Of a stretch of DNA of 64,000 nucleotides, positions 40,683 to 50,901 are shown piece by piece. The DNA is taken from assembly GCF_022879575.1 (NCBI RefSeq), contig NZ_CP084261.1, positions 682,001 through 746,000 on the forward strand, in the 5' to 3' direction. The stretch is from Caballeronia sp. SL2Y3 (GTDB lineage: Bacteria > Pseudomonadota > Gammaproteobacteria > Burkholderiales > Burkholderiaceae). Below the pieces are notes generated by a model. It did no database searches, was not told the origin of the DNA, and saw nothing but the letters and a program-made list of their open reading frames with translations. Each line of letters starts with the position of its first letter. The stretch's first letter is position 1. Both the position numbers and the translations under genes were made by a program.

Positions 40683-43352
40683 TCATGCTTCGGTGCGCGC
40701 GGCGACCTGCCTGATCGCTGCGATCAGCCGCTCGGCGGGAACGGGCTTCGTCAAGTGCAGCTGAAAGCCCGCCATCTGCGCGCGCAGCCGGTCTTCCGTC
40801 TGCGTGTGCCCTGTCAACGCAATGGCCGGCATGCGTTCCCCGAGCGACACGCGCCGGCTGGCTTCCAGTTCGCGCACGCGGCGCAGTACCTGATAGCCGT
40901 CCTCTTCCCCGAGCACGATGTCGCACAAGAACGCATCGGGCCATTCCTGCGTGGGCGCTTGCGCGAGCCATTCGAGCGCTTCCTTGCCCGACGCCGCCAG
41001 CCTCACGCCCGCCCCCGACATTTCCAGCACCGCGCCGAGCGCGTCGCGCGCGGCTTCCTGATCGTCCAGCACCATCACGCACAGGCCCTCCAGATTGCCG
41101 GCAACGTTTGCGTTCGGCTCCGCGAGGCCCGCGAGACTGTCGGTATCGACCACGGGACGCAACGGCATCATCGCGACATAGGCGAGGTGGCCGTCGACAT
41201 AGCCGACCGTGAAAGTGCCGCCCGTTTCCGCCAGCGCCTGTTCGAGCCGGCGAGCCTGCTCCTGCGAAAGCGGCGCGGGCTGCGCGCGACGGCCCAGCAC
41301 GCACACGCGCACCTGATTCGCTTCGCGCTCAACGCGCAACTCGACGCGCTCACCGCGCTCCGCCGCGCGTATCTCTGTGCGGCACAAATCCGCTATCACC
41401 AACTGCAACACGCCGGGGTCGCCGGTCACGCGTAAGTCGGCATCGGGCATCATCGTGTAAAGCTGCACGCCATGTTCGACGATTTCCTCGTGCAGCCCAT
41501 CGACCACGCCCGCGATCAACGCGCCGAGGCCGACCGGTTGCGCCGACACCTTGCGCTGCACTTGCGCGAGCTCGCCTTGTTGCGATTGCAGCGCCCACAT
41601 ACGCGCATACACGCCACCGCGCTCGATCAGTTCCGCATGCTGACCTTGCTCGACGATGCGGCCGTGCTCCATCACGAGAATCCAGTCGGCATTCACCACA
41701 GTCGAAAGCCGGTGCGCGATCACGATGGACGTGCGGCCTTGCGCGAGCCGGTCGAGCTCGCTTTGAATGGCGCGCTCGGAACGCGTATCGAGCGCCGAGG
41801 TGGCTTCATCGAAAACGATGATGCGCGGGTCCTTCAAGATGGCGCGCGCGATCGCGATGCGTTGCCGCTCGCCGCCCGAAAGCCGCACGCCGCGTTCGCC
41901 GACGCGCGTGTCGTAATGATCGGGCAATCGTTCGATGAAGCTGTCCAGTTGCGCGGCACGCGCCGCGCGCACGACATCGGCGCGCGTGGCGGATGGCCGG
42001 CCATAGGCAATGTTATAGGCGATCGTATCGTTGAAGAGGACCGTATCCTGCGGCACGATGCCGATGGCTTCGCGCAGGCTCTTTTGCGTGACCTGCCGGA
42101 TGTCCTGACCGTCGATGGTAATGACACCCGCCGTCGGCGAATAAAGCCTGAAAAGCAGCTTCATGAGCGTGGACTTGCCCGAGCCGCTGCCGCCGACCAC
42201 CGCGAGTTTCTTGCCGGGATGCGCGCGAAAGTCGATATCGCGCAGTATCTGTCGCGCCGGATCGTAGCCGAAGTCCACATGCTCGAACTCGATCTCGCCG
42301 GCCGTCACGACGAGCGGCTTGGCATCGGCCTCGTCCACGTCTTCACCGCGACGGCCCCGCGCAAGCAGAATCTCGAACATGCGTTCGACATTGACGATGG
42401 CATCGTTCGTCTCGCGAAATACGAAGCCGAGCGTGTTGAGCGGCGAGCACACTTGCACGATATACGCGTTCACGAGCACGAGGTCGCCCACGCTCATCGT
42501 GCCCGCTACCACGCTCTGCGCGGCGAGCAGCATCACGGCCGCGATGCCGATGGCGATGACGGTGCTTTGCCCCACGTGCAGGATCGTCAATGCGCGCTGG
42601 TTCGCGGTGCGCGCGTCGACCCACTTGTCGAGCACGCTGGAAAGACGCTGACGTTCGACGTCTTCGCTCGCGAAGAGCTTGACCGTCTCGTAGTTGAGCA
42701 GGCTATCGACGAGGCGGCTGTCCGATTGCGCTTCGAGCCGGTTCACCGCGCGTTGAAAGCGCATGCGGTAGCGCGTGAAGATCAGCGTATAGATCGCGTA
42801 GCAGACGAACGTCGCGCCGATGGCGACCATGAACGTCTTCGCATACTGGCTCACCATGATGGCGACGACCGTGCCGATTTCGATCAACGTCGGCACGATG
42901 GTGAAAATGGCGACGCCGAGCAAAAAGCCGATACCGTCCGCGCCTTTTTGCACGTCGCGCACCACGCCGCCCGTTTCGCGCTGTGCATGGAAACGCGCGC
43001 CCATGTTGTGCAAATGAGAGAACGTGCGCGCTGAAAACGATGCGACCGTGCGTTGCGTGACGACGCTGAACAGCACGTCGCGCGCTTCGTTGAGCACGTC
43101 GCCGAGATAGCGCATCAGCACGTACGTGAGGATCACGAAGACCGGGAATACGGCGTTCGCGGTGGGCTTGCTGAACTCGTCGATGACGTGTTTCAGCATA
43201 AGGGGAACGGATACCACCGCAAGGCGCGACGCAATCATCAACGCGACGGCACCGAGCGTCTGCAAGCGAAACGTCCAGATCGCCTGCCAAAGGTCCTTCA
43301 CGATGCGGTTACGAACTTGCGAGCGGCTGATTTCCGTGGACGCAGTCATCAT
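40683..43352 (-). CDS. ABC exporter fused to a degenerate HATPase-like region and a response-regulator receiver domain
   Basis: 889 residues from the ATG at 43352, chosen because GGAAG lies 7 bp upstream; other in-frame ATGs lie 6 bp upstream and 3 bp downstream. Residues about 20-315 form a six-TM type I exporter domain of the Atm1/HMT1 kind (LLNYETVKLFASE). Residues about 345-590 are the ATPase with Walker A GGSGSGKST, signature LSGGERQR, Walker B IIVFDEATSALD and switch His in IAHRLS. Residues about 610-735 resemble a histidine-kinase ATPase domain (RVTGDPGVLQLVIADLC) but lack the N-box asparagine and any H-box. Residues about 755-885 are an intact receiver: LDD, phospho-Asp in LCDIVLGEEDG, T in ALTGH, K in LTKP. 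It is unusual in combining transport and phospho-control in one chain. Confidence 0.85.
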   Translation of the reverse strand: MMTASTEISRSQVRNRIVKDLWQAIWTFRLQTLGAVALMIASRLAVVSVPLMLKHVIDEFSKPTANAVFPVFVILTYVLMRYLGDVLNEARDVLFSVVTQRTVASFSARTFSHLHNMGARFHAQRETGGVVRDVQKGADGIGFLLGVAIFTIVPTLIEIGTVVAIMVSQYAKTFMVAIGATFVCYAIYTLIFTRYRMRFQRAVNRLEAQSDSRLVDSLLNYETVKLFASEDVERQRLSSVLDKWVDARTANQRALTILHVGQSTVIAIGIAAVMLLAAQSVVAGTMSVGDLVLVNAYIVQVCSPLNTLGFVFRETNDAIVNVERMFEILLARGRRGEDVDEADAKPLVVTAGEIEFEHVDFGYDPARQILRDIDFRAHPGKKLAVVGGSGSGKSTLMKLLFRLYSPTAGVITIDGQDIRQVTQKSLREAIGIVPQDTVLFNDTIAYNIAYGRPSATRADVVRAARAAQLDSFIERLPDHYDTRVGERGVRLSGGERQRIAIARAILKDPRIIVFDEATSALDTRSERAIQSELDRLAQGRTSIVIAHRLSTVVNADWILVMEHGRIVEQGQHAELIERGGVYARMWALQSQQGELAQVQRKVSAQPVGLGALIAGVVDGLHEEIVEHGVQLYTMMPDADLRVTGDPGVLQLVIADLCRTEIRAAERGERVELRVEREANQVRVCVLGRRAQPAPLSQEQARRLEQALAETGGTFTVGYVDGHLAYVAMMPLRPVVDTDSLAGLAEPNANVAGNLEGLCVMVLDDQEAARDALGAVLEMSGAGVRLAASGKEALEWLAQAPTQEWPDAFLCDIVLGEEDGYQVLRRVRELEASRRVSLGERMPAIALTGHTQTEDRLRAQMAGFQLHLTKPVPAERLIAAIRQVAARTEA

Positions 43353-43442
43353 GTGCATGCTTCCATTGTCGTTGTCGATGCAAGCAACGCGTAAAGCGGC
43401 AGCAAGTGCCGCGCCCGCGCACGCCCGTTCGTGTCCGAGTGC

Positions 43443-45848
43443 CTAGAAAAGCGCTTGCTGTCCCGACATCAGCGTGGCGAAGTCGTTGCGCAAGAACGGC
43501 AGGATGCCGTCGGCCACGGGCTGTAGCTGCTTGCTCACGTAATGCTCGTAGTCGATGGGCGCATGTCGCGCTTCCACCGGTTCGGGGCCGCCGACCGTCA
43601 TCACGTAGCTGATCCATCCACCGTTCTGATATTGCAGCGGACGTCCCTGCTGCGCGTTGAACTCGTCGGCGCTGCGCGCGGCGCGTACATGCGGCGGCAC
43701 GTTGCGTTCATAGTCGTCGAGGCTGCGGCGCAGGCGCTTTCGATAGATCAACAAGTCATCCAGCTCGCCGCGCCGAGTGCGTTCGACGTAATCGCGCACG
43801 TAGTCTTCATAAGGCTCGTCCTTGAAGATGCGCATATAAAGCTCTTGCTGAAAACGCTGTGCGAGCGGCGTCCAGTCCGTGCGCACCGTCTCTAGCCCTT
43901 TATAGATGATTTCTTCGCTGCCGTCCGCGCGTTGCGTGAGTCCCGCATAGCGTTTCTTGCTGCCTTCGTCGGTGCCGCGAACCGTCGGCATCAGGAACCG
44001 CTTGAAGTGCGTTTCGAATTGCAGTTCCAGTGCGCTATCGAGGCCGAATGTTTCGCGCAGATGCTCGCGCCAGTAATCGTTGACATGATCGACGAGCGCG
44101 CGGCCGATACGCGCGGCGTCGTCCTCGCTGCGGGCGCGGCGCAGCCAGACGAAGGTGGAATCCGTATCGCCGTAAATGACGCTGTAGCCGCGCGCTTCGA
44201 TGAGTTCGCGCGTGCGATGCATGATTTCATGGCCGCGCATGGTGATGGACGAGGCGAGCCGCGGATCGAAGAAACGGCAGCCGCTGGAACCCAGCACGCC
44301 ATAGAACGAGTTCATGATGATCTTGAGTGCTTGCGAAAGCGGCTTGTTGCGCTGACGCTTCGCGGCCTCGCGCCCTTCCCATACTTGTTCGACGATGGCG
44401 GGCAGACAATGCTTGTCGCGCGAAAAGCGCGCGCCGCGAAAACCGGGTACGGTGCGCGTCTGTTCTTGCGCTTCGCTCATGCCTTGCGCAAGACCGACGG
44501 GATCGATCAGGAAGGTCCGAATGATCGACGGGTACAGGCTCTTATAGTCGAGCACGAGCACGGAGTCATAGAGTCCGGGCCGCGAATCCATCACGAAACC
44601 GCCGGGACTCGCTTCGTCTGGTACGTCGCCGAGATTGGGCGCAACGTACCCTAAGCGATGCATGCGCGGCATGTACAAATGCGTGAACGCCGCGACCGAT
44701 CCGCCGCTGCGGTCGGCGGCGAGTCCCGTCACCGTCGCGCGTTCGAGCAGGAACGGCAGAAGCTCGGTCTTCTCGAAGATCTTCGTGACGAGCTCGCAGT
44801 CGGTCAGGTTGTAGCGTGCGAGCGCAGGCCTGTCTTCGCGAAAGCGCCGCTCGATCTCGTCCATGCGCGCGTACGGACTGTCGATCGCCTTGCCTTCGCC
44901 CAGCAGCGATTGCGCGACGTATTCGAGGCTGAACGAAGGAAAGTTCCACGTTGCCGAGCGCAACGCCTCGATGCCGTCCACCACGAGCCGTCCCGCGACG
45001 GATGCAAAGAAGTGATTGCGCTTCATGCCGTGCTCGCGCCATTCGATCACGCTGCCATCGCGGCCAATGGCCAGCGGCACGTCATAAGCGTCGGCATGCT
45101 TTTGCAGCACGCGCAAATCGAACTGCACGACGTTCCAGCCGATGATCGCATCGGGATCGTGCTCCGCGATCCATGCGTTGAAACGCTGAAGCATCTCCGC
45201 GCGGCTCGCGCAATACTCGAGGTCGAAGTCGAGCGGCGGATGCACGTCGTCCGTGGGTGGCCCGAGCATATAGACCTGCCGCGCACCGCACCCTTCGAGC
45301 GCGATTGAGTAAAGCTCGGCCGTGGCGCTCGTTTCGATATCGAGCGAGACGAGCTTGAGCGTCGGACGATACGCCGGCGCAGGCTTCAGCTCACTGTGAA
45401 CCACGCCGCCGCGCGCTTCGCCTTCGAAGGAAACGGGCGCGGTGATGAACCGCTCCATCAGATAGCGCTCGGTCGGACGGATATCCGCTTCGTAGACGGT
45501 CACGCCCGCATTCTTCAGGGTCTTTTCGAGCGCAAGCAACTGACGATACTGCGCGCAATAGAGCCCCAGCACCGGCTTCTGTCGAAAGTCCGTGAGCGGC
45601 AGTTCGCGCAATTGCGCATCGCGCACGGTCCGCACGAGCGGCTCGGCCTTGTCGCGATCTTCCGCGCGGATGAAGGCAACCGGTGTTTGCGGCGCGATGC
45701 GGACCTTGCGCGGACCGTCGTCGGTGGCGAGCCAGAACTCGACCTCGGTGCCCGCGGCCGTATCGCGCCAATGCCGCGTCAGCAAAAAGCCCTGCTGGGA
45801 GTGGTTCGGTGCCTGAGCCAAGGCGTGTCCTTCGAAAGCGCGTGCCAT
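43443..45848 (-). CDS. polB: DNA polymerase II (family B)
   Basis: 801 residues. 3'-5' exonuclease motifs [24 protein letters not shown] and YNLTDCELV; polymerase motifs [13 protein letters not shown] (A), [19 protein letters not shown] (B) and [10 protein letters not shown] (C), all with catalytic acidic residues. E. coli Pol II of this family is SOS-induced and takes part in translesion synthesis and replication restart. No LexA box could be picked with confidence in the 95 bp upstream. It is a complete gene. Confidence 0.95.
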   Translation of the reverse strand: MARAFEGHALAQAPNHSQQGFLLTRHWRDTAAGTEVEFWLATDDGPRKVRIAPQTPVAFIRAEDRDKAEPLVRTVRDAQLRELPLTDFRQKPVLGLYCAQYRQLLALEKTLKNAGVTVYEADIRPTERYLMERFITAPVSFEGEARGGVVHSELKPAPAYRPTLKLVSLDIETSATAELYSIALEGCGARQVYMLGPPTDDVHPPLDFDLEYCASRAEMLQRFNAWIAEHDPDAIIGWNVVQFDLRVLQKHADAYDVPLAIGRDGSVIEWREHGMKRNHFFASVAGRLVVDGIEALRSATWNFPSFSLEYVAQSLLGEGKAIDSPYARMDEIERRFREDRPALARYNLTDCELVTKIFEKTELLPFLLERATVTGLAADRSGGSVAAFTHLYMPRMHRLGYVAPNLGDVPDEASPGGFVMDSRPGLYDSVLVLDYKSLYPSIIRTFLIDPVGLAQGMSEAQEQTRTVPGFRGARFSRDKHCLPAIVEQVWEGREAAKRQRNKPLSQALKIIMNSFYGVLGSSGCRFFDPRLASSITMRGHEIMHRTRELIEARGYSVIYGDTDSTFVWLRRARSEDDAARIGRALVDHVNDYWREHLRETFGLDSALELQFETHFKRFLMPTVRGTDEGSKKRYAGLTQRADGSEEIIYKGLETVRTDWTPLAQRFQQELYMRIFKDEPYEDYVRDYVERTRRGELDDLLIYRKRLRRSLDDYERNVPPHVRAARSADEFNAQQGRPLQYQNGGWISYVMTVGGPEPVEARHAPIDYEHYVSKQLQPVADGILPFLRNDFATLMSGQQALF

Positions 45849-45943
45849 CGAAGCATTTTACTTGGGGGCGGGAAATGCAGCGGCGCGCATGAAAAGCGCG
45901 CCGGCGTGAACGAAGCTAAAGAAGCTGAAGCAGAAAGTAAAAC

Positions 45944-46025
45944 GCGGTAGCGGCCTGCCGGTCATCCACCATCCAGAACATCCACGCTGGATGGTCCTCG
46001 AAGGATGCGCCGACGCCGCTACCGC
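45944..46025 (-). terminator. Nested hairpin immediately after flhC
   Basis: Outer arms GCGGTAGCGGC (45944-45954) and GCCGCTACCGC (46015-46025) are perfect 11-bp inverted repeats. Between them ACCATCCAG (45968-45976) and CTGGATGGT (45987-45995) form a perfect 9-bp inner stem. On the minus strand the structure begins right at the flhC stop codon and is followed by GTTTTAC. It may end the flhDC transcript or protect its 3' end. Confidence 0.65.
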
Positions 46026-46697
46026 CTAAGCAGCCTGTGCGACCAGGCTTGCGCGCGGCGGCTGCAAGGCCGCCACGTTTTCGAGTGCGACATGCGCCGG
46101 AAACTCCGGTGCTGGCGGCACTTCGCTCTTGCTAGACACAACCTCCAGAGCGGCTTCTTGAACGGCCTGTCGAGCGGCCGCCGCTTTCTTGGTCTTCCCC
46201 GCGCGTGACGGCGGCTGGCAGGCCCCGCACACCACGTTGTTCTGCAAATCATGTTTGTGTGCGACAAACTTCCCGGTGCAGCGGCAGCACGCCGTCATCT
46301 GCAGCATGCCCGCGTCGAAGAAGCGCACAAGAGTCCAGGCCCGCGTAAGGTCGAGTACCGCCTCGGCGCCGCTATGATTGCAGTGCTCGAGATACAGCCG
46401 ATACCCCTTGGTCAACGCATCGAGATGCGAACAACCGGCTTCGTTCTTGAGGAACGTGTAGGTGTTGTAGAAAAGCGATGCGTGGATATTCGCGAGCCAC
46501 GTCATATACCAGTCCGCCGAAAACGGCAGCATGCCTTTGGGCGGCGACACGCCCTTCACTTCGCGATAGAGACGAATCATGCGATCCCGCGAAAGCGTGA
46601 GTTCGCTCTCCAGCACTTGCATGCGCGCGCCGAGTTCGATCAGCGCGATGGCGCGGAACACTTCCTGGGCGTCTTCGGTGAGGCTCTTCTTCAGCAT
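46026..46697 (-). CDS. flhC: Flagellar master regulator subunit FlhC
   Basis: 223 residues. N-terminal EDAQEVFRAIALIELGARMQVLESEL and LPFSADWYMTWLANIHASLFYN are hallmarks. The zinc site is present as CCRCTGKF and CGAC. The C-terminal tail, rich in Lys/Ala, is longer than in E. coli FlhC (192 residues). FlhC binds DNA as FlhD4C2 and activates class II flagellar operons with sigma-70. It follows flhD by 17 bp. Confidence 0.95.
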   Translation of the reverse strand: MLKKSLTEDAQEVFRAIALIELGARMQVLESELTLSRDRMIRLYREVKGVSPPKGMLPFSADWYMTWLANIHASLFYNTYTFLKNEAGCSHLDALTKGYRLYLEHCNHSGAEAVLDLTRAWTLVRFFDAGMLQMTACCRCTGKFVAHKHDLQNNVVCGACQPPSRAGKTKKAAAARQAVQEAALEVVSSKSEVPPAPEFPAHVALENVAALQPPRASLVAQAA

Positions 46698-46714
46698 GGC
46701 TCGCTCCGTCTCTC

Positions 46715-47032
46715 TTAAGCGAACTGTTCGGCCGGCTGGCCAGCCAGCAGGATGGCTGCGTGCGTCGGCGCGATGTCCGCGTTCTTCGCGGGCTGCGTCA
46801 ATGCGGACAGCATCGAGTGATCGTTGAAGCGGAAAGCGCACAGCAAGTTGTCGGATTGCGCGAGCTTGACGACCTGCGCAAGCGTGAGCCCAGACAGGAG
46901 GTCAGCCAGTTCGGCCGACAGCCCGAGCCGGAACATGCCGATGGCCCGGTCCTCGCGCAGCAGACGCTGTGCGAGCATGATGTAAGACAAGTTGATTTCC
47001 CGGATCGATTCCAGCGTCTCGCGACCGTTCAT
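46715..47032 (-). CDS. flhD: Flagellar master regulator subunit FlhD
   Basis: 105 residues. INLSYIMLAQRLLREDRAIGMFRLGLS and LSGLTLAQVVKLAQSDNLLCAFRF are typical of FlhD. It forms a ring with FlhC to activate flagellar genes. The ribosome-binding site GGAAGCAG lies before ATG. A long AT-rich leader region lies upstream. No che, mot or fli genes are in the window. Confidence 0.95.
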   Translation of the reverse strand: MNGRETLESIREINLSYIMLAQRLLREDRAIGMFRLGLSAELADLLSGLTLAQVVKLAQSDNLLCAFRFNDHSMLSALTQPAKNADIAPTHAAILLAGQPAEQFA

Positions 47033-47436
47033 GGTTGCTGCTTCCAGTAAATCCCCGATTTTCTCGCCGGCTTTTGCCGATATCTTTTTTGTGCCTCACC
47101 AGGCTCTCTTCGCCCGGCTACGTACTTTGATACAGGCCGTTACAACTTGTAACAACACTGTGAAACGGATTCTAAGGACGGCCTTTATCGAGCGCAAGAC
47201 CATCTCAATAATATTTTGTTGCAAACAACACTTTCGATCGGTAACGTTTGCTTCGTCGAGAAACCGGCAAATTTGACAGCGTTTCGACGTGAGTTTTTCG
47301 TCTGCTCGTTCGTAATTTGCGAGGCTGGTTTTTTATATGAGTAATTGCCTGACGCCCGGAACAACGGGGGGTTCGGGCATTCGGTTGACAGCTTGAAGGG
47401 ATATTTTTGACACGCGCTTTTGGGCCAAAAAGCGGT
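47033..47436. promoter_or_regulatory. AT-rich flhDC upstream region
   Basis: About 400 bp without a gene and with markedly lower G+C than the surroundings, as usual for the heavily regulated flhDC promoter. A near-perfect palindrome GTTACAACTTGTAAC (47139-47153; 7-bp arms GTTACAA/TTGTAAC) lies about 106 bp upstream of the flhD start and is a candidate regulator site. No confident promoter hexamers were selected. Open frames here have no protein-like features. Confidence 0.5.
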
Positions 47437-47474
47437 AAAAAAGCCGCGATACCGGAAATTACCGATTCGCGGCT
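47437..47474 (-). terminator. Rho-independent terminator of the nucleoside permease remnant
   Basis: On the minus strand AGCCGCGA (47474-47467) and TCGCGGCT (47449-47442) form an 8-bp stem with a partly paired loop, followed by TTTTTT. The stop of the upstream truncated gene lies inside this hairpin, which suggests that the terminator once followed a longer gene. Confidence 0.75.
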
Positions 47475-48199
47475 GAAGATGTAATAGCTTCCGATGTCTT
47501 GTTACTACGCGGTGAAATCGGACAAAACGGGGGTTTCCCCGATTCATACGCCGCGTCTGCGAGCGACGCGTTCAGCGCGAATACTTCCGTGCGATAGTCG
47601 AGCGGCGGTTTGTCGTGCGGGCTCTTCGTGTTGATGCCGAGGAAGCCGGTCGGCCAGTCCGCCGGCTTCTCGCGTGCGTCGATTTCCCACTGGATGCCGA
47701 AATCGACCAGATATTTCGCCCACGCCGCCGAGCCGAGCGTGCCCCGCGCCGGATCGATGCCGGCGATCCCCGCGATCAGAAAGTACGTGTGCCGCAGGTC
47801 GAAGCGGTCGGAGAACGTCAACGCCATGATCGACGCCGTGGCGTTCGCGTGGCCCATGCCGGTGGTGATGACGCACACGTCGTCGCGGTTGCAGTGCACG
47901 TCCGGATAGTCCGGCGAAAGTCCCGGCACATGCACCGCCTCCCACGGGCCGAGGTTGTCGAGCCAGACCTGGCCTTCCGGCCCGAACATGGTGACGATCA
48001 TCACCTTGACGTGCCGGCCGCCGTCTCCGTGGCGTTCGCCGTCTCCGTGGCGGTCGCCGCTCATGTCGTCGGGTTGTTGCGCGAAGGCGCAACCGGTGAA
48101 AGCGCACAGCGTCGCGAGGCCGGCGGCGGCGAGCGCCGCGCCCATCTTCGCGGGCGCGCGCTTGAAACGAGTCGATTGAAACCGTGCGGCGATTTTCAT
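47459..48199 (-). pseudogene. Truncated purine nucleoside permease (NUP family)
   Basis: 246-residue frame: signal peptide (LAAAGLATLCAFTGCAFA), a His/Asp/Gly linker (SGDRHGDGERHGDG), then the NUP domain VKVMIVTMFGPEGQVWL, VPGLSPDYPDVHCN, CVITTGMGHANATASIM and YFLIAGIAGIDPARGTLGS. Family members have about 330-350 residues. Here similarity stops near LNASLADAAYE (about 47540), and the frame continues as about 27 unrelated codons into a terminator hairpin. The C-terminal third is missing, probably by an internal deletion. It may be non-functional. Confidence 0.7.
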
Positions 48200-48342
48200 G
48201 GGGGCATCGTCCTCTTGAAGGTTCGAACTTCGAAGGAAAGCCGCCGCGCCGTGGCAATCATGTGGCGGCGCGGGCGGCCCGGACGATTATAGGAGAGCCA
48301 ATAAGCTATTCGACGGCCTTGGCTCCCATGCTCATGTGCCGC

Positions 48343-50901
48343 TCATGTGCCGCTCTGCGCGCCGCGCGGCGGCGGCGCGTTCGCGGCGACATTGCTGCCG
48401 GCGGCCGCTTCGCTCGTCGGATGCTGCGACGCCTTCGACGGCTCCGCGCGCTGTTCGGCGCCCGCCCGCTCGCTGTCCTGCTGAAGCTCCTGCGCCGCCT
48501 CGCGCCCGTTGCCGCCGACGATCACGAAGTTGCGCTGCGGATTCGCGATTTCGATGCCGCGCGCCGTGAATTCGTTGAGAATGCGCCGGTTGAACTCGCG
48601 CTGCACCGGCCAGCGCGCGCTGTCGCGACACTGAATCTGGCCGGCGAGCGTGACCGTTGAGCCATCGACCGCATCCACGCCCCAGAAGCTGAAGTCGGAG
48701 AGAATGCCGTCGCTAAACGCCTCGTCATGGCGCAGGGCGTCGCCGATCTCCTTCAGCGTCGCGATGGCGAGATCGACGTCCTGGCCGAGCGCAATCGACA
48801 CGCGCACCGCCGCGTTGCCGATGCCCCGGTTCGTGTTGTTCACCGTCGTCACGGAACTGAACGGCACGGTGTACAGCGAACCGTCGCCGCCGCGCAGCCG
48901 CACCGTGCGGATCGACAGATACTCCACCGTGCCCGACACGCCCGCGACCGTCACCCAGTCGCCGACCTGCATCGCGTTTTCCATCAACAGGAAGATGCCG
49001 GTGATGAAGTCCTGCACGAGCTTCTGCGAGCCGAAACCGAGCGCCACGCCGAAAATACTGGCGCTCGCGAGCAGCGGCGCGGTGTTCACGCCGATCTCCG
49101 AGAGCCCGGTCAGCACGACTACCATGCCGATGACGACGAGAAGCGCCGTGCGCATCATCGGCAAGAGCGTGCGCAGGCGCGCGGCGCGCACGCGGTCGCC
49201 CGTGGCGTTCCACTGTTCGAGACGACGCTCGACCAGCACATTGGCCGTCTCCCAGACGAGCACCGCGAAGACGGCGGCCACCGCGATGGTCAGAATCGCC
49301 GACGCCAGCCGGTTGCCCACGCCGCCCGAGGTGAAGAAGCGCACCACAGGCACGCCCCACACTTCGAGCAGCGCAATGACGGTCGCCACGCCGATCACCG
49401 TCTGCACGATCCGGCGCAGCACCGGGTAATAGCGGTAGGCATGGCGATGCGCGATGGACTTGCTCGCGAAGTCTTCGTCTTCGTTGTCCCGGAAGATGCG
49501 CCCGAGCGCGCCGAACGCGACGATCGCGGCCACGCGCGCGCCGACCAGCACGAGCAGCGACACGCCGCCGAGGTGGAACAGCGTGCTGTAGCCGTTCTGC
49601 ACGTCGAGCGCCCACACGAACCACAGCGCGATCACGAAGAAGATCGCGACGCCCGCCCAGACATCGGCGACCCAGCTGCCGACGAGCGCGACTGACCGGT
49701 ACGCCGTCATGCGCTGTCGAATGCTCTCGCCGACGAGCCTGCGCGATTCGAAGATCACCCACGCGACCATCAGATGCACGACGAGCGTGACCACCTTGAG
49801 AACCGCGATATGCGCGGCATCGGTCAGGCCGAGCGGCTCGCAGCCGTTCGCGAGCGCGATGCCCGCGCCCGCCACGATCACGATGCGCAAGAGCCAGCGA
49901 TACATGTACATCGCGTACTGGTCGCGCATTTGCAGGAGCCGCAAGCCGCGCGCACGCGGCGCGACGAAGAAGCCGAACACGATCATCACGAGGCGGCAGA
50001 CCAGATACACGTCGATCAACGCGCCCGCGACGCGCGCCTCGGTCGTGTTGTCGTCGATGAAAACCGACATCAGCACGGTCGCCGCGCCCATGAACACGCC
50101 GAGCGGAATCAGCCTCAACACGAGATACAGCAGCGCGCTCGGCAGCCGCCGCAGCAAGGTCCAGTGACGCGCCGCGTGGCGCTTGCCGCGCGCCGCGTCG
50201 GCCTTGCGCTCCGCGACATGCTGCTGCACTTCGTCGCCGGAGCGGTGCGCCGCATCCTCGGCATGTTCGGCGGCGCGCTGCTCCTGCACCAACTCCGGCT
50301 CGGTGACTTCGGCATCCGCTATTCCGCGCGCGGCCACTTTCTCGCGGGACTTTCTCAGAAGACGCCCCGCCAGATATTCGATCACGAGCGCGGGCAACAG
50401 CGAGAGCAGCACCGACCATGCGACGTGGGCCATCAGATCTCGCGCCTGCTCGCTCGCGAGCCGGTCGTGCCACCAGCGCGCGACCGAGCGAACATTGAGC
50501 AGCGCCGCCACGGAGTGCCGCAGCCCGGTGCCGAAATGCACGAGCCAGTTGCCCGCCTGACGCGAAATCTGCGATGCGAGGCCGTTGGCCTTCAGCGAAT
50601 TCGCCAGCACGCCCGACGCCCCGGATGCCGGCTCGGCGCCCGCAGCCGAAGCGGGCTGCGCCGCGCTCGCGGGCGCAGCGAGCGTGCCGGCTGCGGCCAC
50701 TGCGCGCAGCGTGTCGGCCACCTGCGCGCGTCGCTGCGGATCGTCGAGAACGGAGAGCGCATCGCGCGCCTGTTGCGGCGTCAGCGCGACCGCGGGCTGC
50801 GAACCGTGCTGCGCGGGCGCGGCCGCGAGGGCAGTGGGCGAGAGCATCGAGACGAGGCCCGACACGACGATGAAATAGACGGCAAGTAGATAGTTGCGCA
50901 T
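48343..50901 (-). CDS. MscS-family mechanosensitive ion channel (large, MscK/MscM-like)
   Basis: 852 residues. Signal peptide ending near PTALAAAP, a periplasmic region with an Ala/Ser-rich linker, then about ten membrane segments and the MscS core. The core pore helix and beta domain are ASIFGVALGFGSQKLVQDF, ITGIFLLMENAMQVGDWVTV and YTVPFSSVTTVNNTNRG. The C-terminal cytoplasmic cage is followed by a polar, probably disordered tail (QELQQDSERAGAEQRAEP). It releases solutes upon hypo-osmotic shock. A charged coiled segment (EVTEPELVQEQRAAEHAEDA) lies in an early cytoplasmic loop. Confidence 0.92.
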   Translation of the reverse strand: MRNYLLAVYFIVVSGLVSMLSPTALAAAPAQHGSQPAVALTPQQARDALSVLDDPQRRAQVADTLRAVAAAGTLAAPASAAQPASAAGAEPASGASGVLANSLKANGLASQISRQAGNWLVHFGTGLRHSVAALLNVRSVARWWHDRLASEQARDLMAHVAWSVLLSLLPALVIEYLAGRLLRKSREKVAARGIADAEVTEPELVQEQRAAEHAEDAAHRSGDEVQQHVAERKADAARGKRHAARHWTLLRRLPSALLYLVLRLIPLGVFMGAATVLMSVFIDDNTTEARVAGALIDVYLVCRLVMIVFGFFVAPRARGLRLLQMRDQYAMYMYRWLLRIVIVAGAGIALANGCEPLGLTDAAHIAVLKVVTLVVHLMVAWVIFESRRLVGESIRQRMTAYRSVALVGSWVADVWAGVAIFFVIALWFVWALDVQNGYSTLFHLGGVSLLVLVGARVAAIVAFGALGRIFRDNEDEDFASKSIAHRHAYRYYPVLRRIVQTVIGVATVIALLEVWGVPVVRFFTSGGVGNRLASAILTIAVAAVFAVLVWETANVLVERRLEQWNATGDRVRAARLRTLLPMMRTALLVVIGMVVVLTGLSEIGVNTAPLLASASIFGVALGFGSQKLVQDFITGIFLLMENAMQVGDWVTVAGVSGTVEYLSIRTVRLRGGDGSLYTVPFSSVTTVNNTNRGIGNAAVRVSIALGQDVDLAIATLKEIGDALRHDEAFSDGILSDFSFWGVDAVDGSTVTLAGQIQCRDSARWPVQREFNRRILNEFTARGIEIANPQRNFVIVGGNGREAAQELQQDSERAGAEQRAEPSKASQHPTSEAAAGSNVAANAPPPRGAQSGT

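Noticed and set aside
47185..47547. Minus-strand open frame in the flhDC upstream region
   Set aside because: The translation has no protein-like pattern, and it lies across a terminator and the NUP remnant end in an AT-rich regulatory interval.
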